64,000 nucleotides of DNA, from NCBI RefSeq assembly GCF_000178855.1, contig NZ_ADVG01000001.1, positions 1,426,001-1,490,000 on the forward strand. The letters run 5' to 3'. A program made the position numbers and the translations under genes. Position 1 is the first letter of the stretch; each line of letters opens with the position of its first letter. Under the pieces are notes generated by a model. That model saw nothing but the letters and a program-made list of their open reading frames with translations, had not been told where the DNA came from and ran no database searches. The stretch is from Ktedonobacter racemifer DSM 44963 (GTDB taxonomy: Bacteria; Chloroflexota; Ktedonobacteria; Ktedonobacterales; Ktedonobacteraceae). Shown here one piece after another: positions 18,960 through 27,244 of the stretch.

Positions 18960-19029
18960 GCCCCTTTTCACACCGCTCTCAGGCCCATCGCGTTGCGTTT
19001 CTCATAGTGGAGAAAGGATGTAACTATTT

Positions 19030-21369
19030 ATGGGTATTGCTTCTATGCTTGGTACGTCGATTAAACGACGTGAAGACCCCAGGCTGATCACCGGCCAGGC
19101 TACCTACGTGGATGATATTAAACTCCCAGGGACGCTCCATATGGCCGTTGTGCGCAGTCCGTATGGTCACGCCCGCATTCTTAGCATTGATACGTCAGCA
19201 GCCCTGAAACATCCTGGCGTCGTCGCCGTTTATACCGCTGAAGATATTAAAGGCAAAGTGGGCAATGTTCCAATCGCGGTTCCCGTGGGCCATATCGTCA
19301 ATGGCATGGGCGTACGCGGGCCACTCGCGGAAGGCAAAGTACGCTTCTATGGTGACCCGGTGGCGGTCATCGTCGCGGAGAACACATATATTGCCCGCGA
19401 TGCTGCCGACCTGGTCGAGGTGGACTATGATCCCCTTCCCGCAGCCATTGATATCGAGAAGGCCATGCAACCTGGCGCTCCCTTGCTCTATGAAGAGTTT
19501 GGGACGAATGTGGCTCAGAATGTGAAGCCACCCACTGATGAGATCGACAAAGTCTTCGCCGAGACTGAGGCCAATGGCGGTATCACTCTGAAATTCCGCC
19601 TGGTCAATCAGCGCCTCGCCCCCGCCTCGATGGAGACTCGTGGTGTGCTAGCAGAATACCGTAAGGCTAATAAGACGCTGACCGTCTGGAGCTCTTCGCA
19701 GATTCCCCACCTGTTGCGCAACATTCTGGCCTCTCAGTTGAATCTCCCGCAACACCAGTTGCGCGTGATCGTGCCAGAGGTGGGAGGCGGCTTTGGCTCC
19801 AAACTCAATGTCTATCCCGAGGAGACGCTGGCAGCCTATATCAGCATGCAGCTCGGACGCCCCATCAAGTGGATCGAGGATCGCAGCGAGAACCTGGCCA
19901 CTACCGTCCATGGACGCGACCAGGTCGATTATGTAGAAGTTGCCGCGACGCGTGAGGGCAAGGTCACCGGCCTTAAGGTTCATGGCATCTCTGACCTGGG
20001 AGCCTATAGCCAGCTCTTTACGGATGTGATCATGACCGCCTTCGGCTTCCCCGTCGCTGGCGGCTCCTATGATATTCCCCATATCTACCTCAGTAGCGAT
20101 GTCGTCTTTACCAATAAGGTACCCACCGATGCCTACCGTGGCGCCGGTCGACCCGAGGCGACCTACGTGGCCGAGCGTGTCATGGATATGGTAGCGTACG
20201 CCCTGCATAAAGACCCAGCCGAGATCCGCCTGCTCAACTTCGTCAAGCCGGAACAGTTCCCCTACAAGTCAGCCACGGGTGCCGTCTACGACTCTGGCAA
20301 CTACCAGGGCGCGCTTGAAAAGGCCATGGATATCGTTGGCTATAAAGAGCTACGCGAGGAGCAGAAGCTCAAACGAGCCGCTGGCAAATTCATGGGCATC
20401 GGCATCTCATCCTACATTGAGATCTGCGGCTTCGGTCCCAAAGGTACCGCACCTGTGGGCCTCTATGAGAGCGCGCGCGTACGCGTCGAGCAGAACGGGA
20501 CCGCGATGGTGTATACCGGGGCCTCTCCGCATGGACAGGGCGAGGAGACGACCTTCGCGCAGATCGTGGCCGACGAGTTTAGTATTCCCGTTGAAAACGT
20601 CATGATCCTGCATGGCGATACCGACTCTACACCCGAGGGGCGAGGCACCTATGGCAGCCGCACCACCGCCGTTGGTGGTTCAGCCGTCTTCAACGCCGTA
20701 CAGAAGCTTAAAGAGAAGATGAAGCTCATCGCCTCGCATATGCTTGAGGCCAGCCCTGGAGACATCTCGCTTGAAGATGGGAAGTTTAGCGTCGCTGGCT
20801 CCCCACAGAAGGCCGTCTCCTTCGCCCAGGTGGCCGCGGTGGCGCATACCTCAAATACGCTCGCCCCTGGCATTGAGCCTGGCCTGGAGACAACCGTCTT
20901 CTTCGAGCCTGATGCCTGTGTCTTCCCCTTCGGCACGCATATCTGCGTCGTCGAGATTGATCAGGAGACCGGAGAGCCGCAGATTACGCGCTTCGTGGCC
21001 GTGGATGACTGTGGACGCCAGCTCAATCCCATGATCGTCCAGGGTCAGATTCACGGCGGACTCGCCCAGGGTATTGGGCAAGCACTGTGGGAGAGTGTAG
21101 AATACAGTGAGGATGGACAGCTCCTCACCGCGACCTTTATGGATTATGCGATGCCCGCCGCCGAGGGCTTCCCACTCTTTGAACTCGATCACACCGTCAC
21201 ACCCAGCCCGGTCAATCCCCTGGGCGTCAAAGGGGTCGGCGAGGCTGGCACCATTGGCTCGACGCCTGCGGTCGCTGCCGCTATTGCGGACGCGCTCAAC
21301 GTCGACCACATTGATATGCCCTATAAACCCGAAAAGTTGTGGAAGATCATCCACCACCAACAAGGATAA
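19030..21369 (+). CDS. coxL: Form II CO-dehydrogenase-like large (molybdopterin) subunit
   Basis: Catalytic subunit carrying the molybdenum-molybdopterin cofactor. The 779-residue protein has the N-terminal hammerhead domain (LGTSIKRREDPRLITGQATYVDDI) and the Mo-binding segment GGGFGSK. The active-site loop is AYRGAGR at residues 368-374. True CO-oxidising form I CoxL has AYxCSFR there, with the copper-binding cysteine, so this is form II, whose CO-oxidising role is disputed. The real substrate may be an aldehyde, purine or other heterocycle. The C-terminal GVKGVGEAGTIG carries the conserved glutamate base. AAGGATG precedes ATG 19030. The probable maturation genes coxD, coxE and xdhC-like lie at 26-30 kb. 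Confidence 0.92.
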   Translation: MGIASMLGTSIKRREDPRLITGQATYVDDIKLPGTLHMAVVRSPYGHARILSIDTSAALKHPGVVAVYTAEDIKGKVGNVPIAVPVGHIVNGMGVRGPLAEGKVRFYGDPVAVIVAENTYIARDAADLVEVDYDPLPAAIDIEKAMQPGAPLLYEEFGTNVAQNVKPPTDEIDKVFAETEANGGITLKFRLVNQRLAPASMETRGVLAEYRKANKTLTVWSSSQIPHLLRNILASQLNLPQHQLRVIVPEVGGGFGSKLNVYPEETLAAYISMQLGRPIKWIEDRSENLATTVHGRDQVDYVEVAATREGKVTGLKVHGISDLGAYSQLFTDVIMTAFGFPVAGGSYDIPHIYLSSDVVFTNKVPTDAYRGAGRPEATYVAERVMDMVAYALHKDPAEIRLLNFVKPEQFPYKSATGAVYDSGNYQGALEKAMDIVGYKELREEQKLKRAAGKFMGIGISSYIEICGFGPKGTAPVGLYESARVRVEQNGTAMVYTGASPHGQGEETTFAQIVADEFSIPVENVMILHGDTDSTPEGRGTYGSRTTAVGGSAVFNAVQKLKEKMKLIASHMLEASPGDISLEDGKFSVAGSPQKAVSFAQVAAVAHTSNTLAPGIEPGLETTVFFEPDACVFPFGTHICVVEIDQETGEPQITRFVAVDDCGRQLNPMIVQGQIHGGLAQGIGQALWESVEYSEDGQLLTATFMDYAMPAAEGFPLFELDHTVTPSPVNPLGVKGVGEAGTIGSTPAVAAAIADALNVDHIDMPYKPEKLWKIIHHQQG

Positions 21370-21455
21370 AGCACGCTGGCTGAAGAACCCTGGTCAGAAA
21401 TGGCAGCGTTCCTCGGTCAGCACACTATACACACTCAAGAGGAGATACGAGCAGT

Positions 21456-22322
21456 ATGTCGATACCAGCAGTCTTTGATTATCATCCCGCGAAAACGGTG
21501 GATGAGGCCCTTGCCCTCCTGCAACAATATGGCGACGAGGCCAAGGTGCTCGCTGGCGGTCATAGCCTGATTCCAGCGATGAAACTGCGCCTGTCCCAGC
21601 CCGAGCATCTGATCGATATCAGCAAGATTCAAGAACTGGCCTATATTCGTGAAGAGAACGACGTGATTGCAATCGGCGCGCTCACCACCTATACCCAGGT
21701 CGAGTACTCCGACCTCCTGCGCCGCGTCTTCCCGCTCATGCCCGAATGCGCCTCGCATATCGCGGACCAGCAGGTGCGCAATCGCGGCACCATCGGCGGG
21801 AGCATCGCCCATGCCGATCCCTCCGCGGACATGCCCGGCGTGATCCTGGCCCTCAAGGCCGAACTGGTCATTCAGGGACCAAATGGGAAACGCACCGTCT
21901 CGGCCGATGAGTTTATCCTGGGTACATTCGAGACCGTCCTGGAGCCCAATGAACTCCTCGTCGAGCTGCTCTTCCCCAAACCTGCCGCCAAAACGGGCAG
22001 CGCCTATACCAAGCTCTCCAACCGCGCCTCGCATTACGCGATCGCGGGCTGCGCCGCTGTGCTCTCGCTCGACAGCGATAACACCTGCTCAGCCGCCAGC
22101 GTCGTTGTCACAGGTGCCGCCATGCAGACCGCCCGCGCCAGCGCCACCGAGTTGGCTCTGATCGGTAAGCAGCTTACCAGCGAAACCATCGCGGAAGCCG
22201 CCAGCCATGCCGCCGAGGGCCTGGAACTGGTCGGCGACATCCACGGTTCCCCCGAGTATCGCCGCCAGATGGTCTCCGTCATGACCCGCCGCGCCATCGA
22301 GCAAGCCCTCGAACGAGCGTAA
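21456..22322 (+). CDS. coxM: Form II CO-dehydrogenase-like medium (FAD) subunit
   Basis: FAD-binding subunit that accepts electrons from the iron-sulfur subunit. The 288-residue protein has the two flavin pyrophosphate-binding motifs AGGHS (residues 33-37) and TIGGSIAHADPSAD (about 112) and ends with the typical CO-dehydrogenase flavoprotein C-terminal domain. GAGGAG lies about 9 nt before the ATG. It is the last gene of the coxSLM operon and is closed by the long hairpin at 22327-22390, whose T-rich arm makes it a good terminator. Confidence 0.92.
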   Translation: MSIPAVFDYHPAKTVDEALALLQQYGDEAKVLAGGHSLIPAMKLRLSQPEHLIDISKIQELAYIREENDVIAIGALTTYTQVEYSDLLRRVFPLMPECASHIADQQVRNRGTIGGSIAHADPSADMPGVILALKAELVIQGPNGKRTVSADEFILGTFETVLEPNELLVELLFPKPAAKTGSAYTKLSNRASHYAIAGCAAVLSLDSDNTCSAASVVVTGAAMQTARASATELALIGKQLTSETIAEAASHAAEGLELVGDIHGSPEYRRQMVSVMTRRAIEQALERA

Positions 22323-22326
22323 ATCC

Positions 22327-22390
22327 AGAGGGAAGAAAAAAGGACGCTGCTGGGCTTGTAAGCCCAGCAGCGTCCTTTTTTCTTCCCTCT
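22327..22390. terminator. 31-bp perfect hairpin closing coxSLM
   Basis: Arms 22327-22357 and 22360-22390 are exact complements with only two unpaired centre bases. The stem contains an A6/T6 block, so it can act as a terminator in both directions. Confidence 0.9.
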
Positions 22391-22451
22391 TTTATATACT
22401 ATATTTATGACTATAGGCAACACTCAAAAGCACAAGGAAGGGGGACTCGAA

Positions 22452-22943
22452 ATGTCCTATAAATCGGCGCTCTCACTTATTCGTGTCCTCGTGGGATTGC
22501 TTTTTGTCGCGCATGGGACACAATTGCTCTTCGGCTGGTTTGGCGGAACGGGGCTGGCTGGGACCATCCAGCTGACTGAGGCACTAGGGCTACGCCCGGC
22601 GCCTTTCTGGGGGCTACTGGCTGCACTGAGCCAGTTTGGCGGCGGCCTCCTGCTCCTGCTAGGACTCCTTCATCCTCTTGGGGCCCTGGCAATTATGGGG
22701 GCAATGCTAGTGGCCATTCTCAAAGTTCATCTGACACATGGCTTCTGGATTGCCAGTGGTGGCCTCGAATATGCACTCTTGCACTTCCTGCTCGCAGGCA
22801 TTCTCGGGCTGGCAGGCCCGGGCTCTTATGCCCTCGACAATCGCCTCTCACTCAGGCTTCCACGTCCACTAAGCTTCTGGACTGGGCTAGCAGCCATGAT
22901 TCTGGTCATAGGCATCGGTGTTGCGTCGTCCAGCACGGCCTAA
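22452..22943 (+). CDS. DoxX-family membrane protein
   Basis: 163-residue protein with about four to five membrane helices and the DoxX-type start LIRVLVGLLFVAHGTQLLFG. DoxX proteins are small membrane proteins associated with quinone-linked oxidoreductases or redox stress; no enzymatic residue can be assigned. ATG 22452 is chosen because AGGAAGGGGGA lies upstream; 15 more in-frame codons upstream lack a site. It lies alone between two hairpins, 130 bp downstream of coxM. A functional link to the molybdenum enzyme is possible but unproven. Confidence 0.82.
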   Translation: MSYKSALSLIRVLVGLLFVAHGTQLLFGWFGGTGLAGTIQLTEALGLRPAPFWGLLAALSQFGGGLLLLLGLLHPLGALAIMGAMLVAILKVHLTHGFWIASGGLEYALLHFLLAGILGLAGPGSYALDNRLSLRLPRPLSFWTGLAAMILVIGIGVASSSTA

Positions 22944-22961
22944 TGGCTTACTACGTCTTGG

Positions 22962-23043
22962 AGAGTGCTACTTACTACCTTAAAGTACATGCCTCTAAGC
23001 AGCTTCCAAGCCCCAGTGGAGGCGCGTACGTAAGTAGCACTCT
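22962..23043 (+). repeat. Inverted repeat with GCGTACG-AAGTAGC module
   Basis: 14-bp arms AGAGTGCTACTTAC (22962-22975) and its complement (23030-23043) enclose 54 nt. The right side contains GCGTACGTAAGTAGC, which recurs almost unchanged in the loop of the hairpin at 43655-43722. It ends just upstream of the aminopeptidase start. Confidence 0.7.
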
Positions 23044-23096
23044 TCATTGTATAATGTTGAAGATCAATATCAAACGGAAAGAAGAGTAATATCCTT

Positions 23097-24203
23097 ATGC
23101 GCGATATTCGCATCGAACGCTGGGCCAAAACCCTGGTTCAGTACTCCCTCTATATCAAGCCCGGCGACGTGGTCGCTATTCAATCCACGCCCCTGGCTGC
23201 TCCTCTTATTTCAGCAGTCTATGAAGAGATTCTACGCGCGGGAGCCTACCCCGTTCCGCTTATCCAGCTCGAAGAACTGGACGAGATCCACCTGCGTGAG
23301 GCCAACGATGAGCAACTTTCCTGGCTCTCGCCTGTCATGCCCGCCCTGGCCGATAAAATTACTGCCCGCCTGACTATTATGGCCAGTGGCAATACCAAGG
23401 CCATGAGCAATATCGATCCCGCGCGCCTCTCCAAACGCCACCAGGTTGGTCGTCAACTTATGAGCACCTTCCGCCAACGCGAGCAGGAGGGAAACTTCCG
23501 CTGGTGCCTGACCCTCTACCCAACCACAGCCTACGCTCAGGATACCAATATGTCCCTGCGCGAGTTCGAGGAGTTCGTCTTCGATGTGTGCTTCCTCAAT
23601 GATGAAGACCCCGCTGCACGCTGGAAAGAGCTTTCCAAGCGCCAGCATGGCCAGGTTGATTGGCTGAAGGGGCATAAGAAGGTGCATGTCGTGGGTGAGG
23701 GGACAGATCTGACGCTCTCGATTGAGGATCGCATCTTTATCAATAGCGATGGCAAACGCAATTTCCCCAGCGGCGAGTTCTTCACCAGTCCGGTTGAGAA
23801 TAGCGCCAACGGCGTTATTCAGTACGACATCCCCTCTACATATGCTGGCCGCCCAGTCAATGGTATTCGCCTCGTATTCAAGGATGGCAAGGTCGTCGAG
23901 GCCACGGCGCGCGAGGGCCAGGATATCCTGGAGAACATGCTCAGTATGGACGAGGGCGCGCGCTACCTGGGCGAGTTCGCCTTTGGCAACAATCCGCGCG
24001 TCACCCGTGGGACCCGCAATATCCTCTTCGACGAGAAGATGGGTGGCACCGTCCACCTGGCCCTGGGTGCATGCTATCCCGAGACTGGCGGCCTCAATAA
24101 GTCGGCGCTGCACTGGGATATGATCTGCGACCTGCGCCAGCAGGGCGAGGTCTGGGTCGATGATACCCTCTTCCTCAAAGATGGCAAGCTTCTCATCAGC
24201 TAA
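23097..24203 (+). CDS. Aminopeptidase, peptidase family M29
   Basis: Metal-dependent aminopeptidase of the thermophilic aminopeptidase (AmpT/PepS) family, which removes N-terminal residues from peptides in the cytoplasm. The 368-residue length is typical. Likely two-metal ligands are visible as the glutamates in SGEFFTSPVE and LGEFAFG, the histidine in GTVHLALG, the tyrosine of CYPETGG and the His/Asp pair in HWDMICD. ATG 23097 is preceded by GAAAGAAGAG about 8 nt upstream. It is monocistronic and closed by the hairpin at 24208-24274, convergent with the GNAT pair. Confidence 0.9.
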   Translation: MRDIRIERWAKTLVQYSLYIKPGDVVAIQSTPLAAPLISAVYEEILRAGAYPVPLIQLEELDEIHLREANDEQLSWLSPVMPALADKITARLTIMASGNTKAMSNIDPARLSKRHQVGRQLMSTFRQREQEGNFRWCLTLYPTTAYAQDTNMSLREFEEFVFDVCFLNDEDPAARWKELSKRQHGQVDWLKGHKKVHVVGEGTDLTLSIEDRIFINSDGKRNFPSGEFFTSPVENSANGVIQYDIPSTYAGRPVNGIRLVFKDGKVVEATAREGQDILENMLSMDEGARYLGEFAFGNNPRVTRGTRNILFDEKMGGTVHLALGACYPETGGLNKSALHWDMICDLRQQGEVWVDDTLFLKDGKLLIS

Positions 24204-24207
24204 ATTT

Positions 24208-24274
24208 CTTGGTAAGAGATGTGTTGTGTCCTGGCTGCCACAGTCAGCCAGGACACAACACATCTCTTACCAAG
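24208..24274. repeat. Perfect 30-bp hairpin between convergent genes
   Basis: Arms 24208-24237 and 24245-24274 are exact complements around a 7-nt loop. It starts 4 bp after the aminopeptidase stop and touches the end of the minus-strand GNAT gene, so it may terminate both transcripts although no T-tract follows. Confidence 0.9.
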
Positions 24275-24276
24275 AC

Positions 24277-24810
24277 TTACCCTTTCCTCCACTCCTGGTG
24301 TGTGATCTCGTACACGCTCTGCCAGGCTTCAAACTCCCAGAGTCGTTCGACCTTCTGCATTCCAAGCTTTTCCGCCAGGTGGCATGACGCCACGTTTGCT
24401 TCCTGCGTTACAACAAACACACGCTCTAGATGAAGCCTGCTAAAGCCATCCTCCAGGCAGGCACGCGCCGCCTCAGTGGCAATACCACGGCCCCAGAAGG
24501 CGAGATAGAACATATAGGAGAGCTCGATGCCCTTTTGCGAGTGGTGCAGCCCACACAGGCCCGTAATCTGTCCGCTTGCCTTTTCATAGACGGTCCACTG
24601 CCCAAAGCCTGCCTGGTTCCAATGCTCCTGTTGCCAGGCCAGTTTCTTCTCAATCACCTCTTCACCCACAACTCCCCCTAAATACCGCCGCACCTCGGCG
24701 TCGCGCCATAATCCGCTCAGGCCCGCATCCTCCTCGCGGCTCGGGCGCTTCAGCAATAGGCGCTCGGTCTCCAGCATCTCTATCTTATTGACATCCATCT
24801 CATTCTGCAT
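24277..24810 (-). CDS. GNAT N-acetyltransferase (RimJ/RimL-like)
   Basis: 177-residue acetyl-CoA-dependent acyltransferase. The N-terminal ETERLLLKRPSREEDAG is typical of the RimJ/RimL branch, and the acetyl-CoA-binding region falls in the AFWGRGIATEAARACLEDGF segment. The substrate (protein N-terminus, antibiotic or metabolite) is unknown. ATG 24810 is chosen because GAGGGAA is 7-8 nt upstream; the longer in-frame start at 24846 would overlap the neighbouring gene. It lies 16 nt after the stop of another GNAT gene on the same strand, so both are cotranscribed. Confidence 0.88.
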   Translation of the reverse strand: MQNEMDVNKIEMLETERLLLKRPSREEDAGLSGLWRDAEVRRYLGGVVGEEVIEKKLAWQQEHWNQAGFGQWTVYEKASGQITGLCGLHHSQKGIELSYMFYLAFWGRGIATEAARACLEDGFSRLHLERVFVVTQEANVASCHLAEKLGMQKVERLWEFEAWQSVYEITHQEWRKG

Positions 24811-24826
24811 ACTCAGTTCCCTCTTG

Positions 24827-25384
24827 CTATCGATATTTCTCTGCAAACTCTTCGGCTGTCATGCCATATACCAATGTATCCCAATGGCGGCCACCAGTAT
24901 AAATCATGCGCCGAAGCCGACCTTCCAGTGTAAAGCCAAAACGCTCATGGAAGCGTTGTGAGACCTCATTAAAGCCAAAGACTTCCGCATTCACCTTTTG
25001 ATAGCGTCGCTCTTCAAAGAAATAGCGCAACACTAATGCGAGGGCTTCTTCAGCATAGCCTTTGCGCCGATGCTGCGCCTCAATAAAGACGCCATAATAG
25101 AATGTTCCGCAGCGCGCATCGCATTCATGTGTGTTAATTGTCCCAACCAGTTCGCCATTGAGGGTCTCGATCTGAAAGCGAAAGTTGTCTTCCTCGGCTC
25201 CACGCTTCGACTCCTTCTCCGCCCAGGCTCGTACCTGTTCACGTGTCATGGGGAACCAGACCATGTCGGTCATGCGATCCCCTTCTACATCTCTCCCCCA
25301 GCGCTGATAGAGTATCTCCCAATCCTCCGGCTCAACCGCGCGCAGGCGAATCGTCGGCCCGTGGGAATTGTTGGTAAATTGCAT
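24827..25384 (-). CDS. GNAT N-acetyltransferase
   Basis: 185-residue GNAT-fold protein. TIRLRAVEPEDWEILYQRW opens the fold, and the acetyl-CoA loop lies in HRRKGYAEEALALVLRYFF, followed by the conserved NEVSQRFHERFGFTLEGRLRR. It is only distantly like its operon partner, so this is not a recent duplication. AGGAGAG lies 5 nt before ATG 25384. It is first in a two-gene minus-strand operon, divergent from the methyltransferase gene at 25536 across about 150 bp of AT-rich sequence. Confidence 0.88.
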   Translation of the reverse strand: MQFTNNSHGPTIRLRAVEPEDWEILYQRWGRDVEGDRMTDMVWFPMTREQVRAWAEKESKRGAEEDNFRFQIETLNGELVGTINTHECDARCGTFYYGVFIEAQHRRKGYAEEALALVLRYFFEERRYQKVNAEVFGFNEVSQRFHERFGFTLEGRLRRMIYTGGRHWDTLVYGMTAEEFAEKYR

Positions 25385-25535
25385 CCTGCTCTCCTGGCCT
25401 CAATAAGGCTCGCTATTTTCCTTCAAGCTGGCTACAATACTGTATATAGCAACATTTTTTGCCAATTACGGTATATATAGCAAGAATAATAACCTGGAAG
25501 TACTCGCCTTACCAGCAAAGGGAGGATGCGGATAT

Positions 25536-26123
25536 ATGCGGGACATCTTATTTGGCCATCCAGCGGGGCTCCTGGGGCGCCTGGGTGGGAGAATCATGGC
25601 ACGCCAGAACCAGCCCCTCTACAACTGGACGCTCTCGCTCCTGCCCATTCAAGCGGGCGATCATGTGCTGGAGGTAGGTTTCGGCACGGGGGAGGCCATC
25701 CATCTGCTAACAAAACAGACACAGGCCGCCCTCATTGCGGGCGTCGATGCTTCTACAGCTATGCTCAGTATGGCGAAAAAACGCAATGCCGCCGCCCTCC
25801 TCTCCGGGCGCGTGCAATTGGAGCAGGGAAGCGCCGAGCATCTCCCTTTCGCAGACAATACCTTCCACAAGGCCTTTGCCATCAACTCCGTTCAGCTCTG
25901 GAGCGACCGCAAGGCCGCTATTCGCGAGCTGTACCGCGTACTACGCTCCGATGGAATGCTCGCGCTCACCCTCCAGCCACACAACGCCAAAACAGATCAG
26001 GACTTCAAGGCCATCGGCGAACAACTCCTCTTCGACCTGACTCAAATTGGCTTCTTCAATACCGAACTCCAGATCAAGGAGCATACACCCACCAACATTC
26101 TCTGCGCTCTAGGACGCAAGTAA
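25536..26123 (+). CDS. Class I SAM-dependent methyltransferase
   Basis: 195-residue small-molecule-type methyltransferase. Motif I is VLEVGFGTGEAIHLL, the acidic motif II residue sits in IAGVDASTAML, and PFADNTFHKAFAINS plus IRELYRVLRSDGMLAL complete the UbiE/Methyltransf_11 pattern. The substrate is not evident. GGGAGGA lies about 10 nt before the ATG. It follows the GNAT pair divergently and precedes the cox accessory genes by 170 bp; a different reading frame covering the same segment is an overlap artefact. Confidence 0.85.
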   Translation: MRDILFGHPAGLLGRLGGRIMARQNQPLYNWTLSLLPIQAGDHVLEVGFGTGEAIHLLTKQTQAALIAGVDASTAMLSMAKKRNAAALLSGRVQLEQGSAEHLPFADNTFHKAFAINSVQLWSDRKAAIRELYRVLRSDGMLALTLQPHNAKTDQDFKAIGEQLLFDLTQIGFFNTELQIKEHTPTNILCALGRK

Positions 26124-26221
26124 AGGGTAATTGTTCTTGCAGATATATGTTCCTATGGCTTAGAATACAACTATCACCTCGAACACATATGTGCTTCGCT
26201 GTAGTTTCCCTAGGAACTTAC

Positions 26222-26272
26222 GCGGAAACCAACGTCACTCTCGTGACTAGCGCTTCGCGCTCAGGTTTCCGC
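26222..26272 (-). repeat. Double small-hairpin module, inverted copy upstream of coxD
   Basis: 9-bp arms GCGGAAACC / GGTTTCCGC enclose a 33-nt module (26231-26263) holding two small hairpins, GTCAC..GTGAC and AGCGC-TTC-GCGCT. The same module in the opposite orientation is at 29867-29899, so the pair brackets the cox accessory genes. Confidence 0.8.
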
Positions 26273-26295
26273 AAGGTAGTAGCTGGAGGCATTTT

Positions 26296-27240
26296 TTGGA
26301 GCAGGAACATCTTATCGAGACCACCCAGAACACCACGGCAAACGCCTCGTCGCTTGCCTCAATTGAAGACGTCCAACGGGCCATGTTCGCCCAGAACTAT
26401 ATAGCCGACCGTAGCCTCGCCACAACCATCTTCCTCGCGCTCAAGCGCCGCAAACCGCTTCTGCTGGAAGGCGAACCCGGCGTGGGCAAAACCGAGATTG
26501 CGAAGGTCCTGGCCTCCCTTCTCGATACCCACTTGATCCGCCTGCAATGCTATGAAGGCATCGATGTCAGTACCGCCGTCTATGAGTGGAACTACACGCG
26601 CCAGATGCTGCATATTCGCCTGATGGAGAGCGGCGCACAGGGTCGCCAGGAGGAACTCAAAGAGATCTTTGGGCCAGACTTCCTTCTCCAGCGCCCGCTG
26701 CTCCAGGCTATCAGCCCTACCAATGCCAAGCCACCAGTGCTCTTGATCGACGAACTAGATCGCAGCGATGAAGAGTTCGAGGCCTACCTGCTTGAGTTGC
26801 TCTCCGATTTCCAGATTACCATTCCAGAGATCGGCACCATTCGCGCCCAGGAGCCACCCTTCGTCATCATTACCTCCAACCGCACACGCGAGATCCATGA
26901 CGCGCTCCGCCGCCGCTGTCTCTACTACTGGATCGATTACCCCACGCTGGAGAAAGAGTACTCCATCGTGCGCGCACGCATGCCCGAGGCCCCTGAGCAA
27001 CTGGCTCGTCAGGTCTGCGCCTTCGTGGGCGAGATTCGTAGCATGGACCTGTATAAGGCCCCCGGTATTGCCGAGACCCTTGATTGGTTAAGCTCACTCC
27101 TCGCACTACATCAGCTCGAACTCGTTGAAGGTACGGTACGTGATACGCTGGGCGCGCTTCTCAAGTATCAGGACGATGTGCTCAAAGTCGGTGGCGGTGG
27201 CGAGCTCAGCAAGGTCATTCGCAAAATCGCAGGAGTGTAG
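26296..27240 (+). CDS. coxD: MoxR-type AAA ATPase, CoxD-like
   Basis: AAA+ ATPase of the MoxR family. CoxD is known to help assemble the metal centre of molybdenum hydroxylases together with the VWA protein CoxE. Walker A is GEPGVGKTE near residue 59 and Walker B is LLIDELDR. The sensor-like TSNRTREIHDALRRRCLYYWIDYP segment follows. The 314-residue length fits. Initiation appears to be at TTG 26296 because GGAGG is 6 nt upstream; there is no in-frame ATG before conserved sequence. coxE begins 5 nt after its stop, so translation is likely coupled. The structural coxSLM genes are 4 kb upstream. Confidence 0.9.
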   Translation: MEQEHLIETTQNTTANASSLASIEDVQRAMFAQNYIADRSLATTIFLALKRRKPLLLEGEPGVGKTEIAKVLASLLDTHLIRLQCYEGIDVSTAVYEWNYTRQMLHIRLMESGAQGRQEELKEIFGPDFLLQRPLLQAISPTNAKPPVLLIDELDRSDEEFEAYLLELLSDFQITIPEIGTIRAQEPPFVIITSNRTREIHDALRRRCLYYWIDYPTLEKEYSIVRARMPEAPEQLARQVCAFVGEIRSMDLYKAPGIAETLDWLSSLLALHQLELVEGTVRDTLGALLKYQDDVLKVGGGGELSKVIRKIAGV

Positions 27241-27244
27241 AGGC

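Noticed and set aside
19030..21369. Annotation of coxL as a genuine aerobic CO dehydrogenase
   Set aside because: The active-site loop is AYRGAGR (form II), lacking the cysteine that holds copper in form I enzymes.
23232..24263. 343-codon antisense frame over the M29 aminopeptidase gene
   Set aside because: Its sequence mirrors the real gene's codon pattern; the plus-strand frame has clear family motifs. The same applies to long antisense frames at 30638-31450 and 48213-49184.
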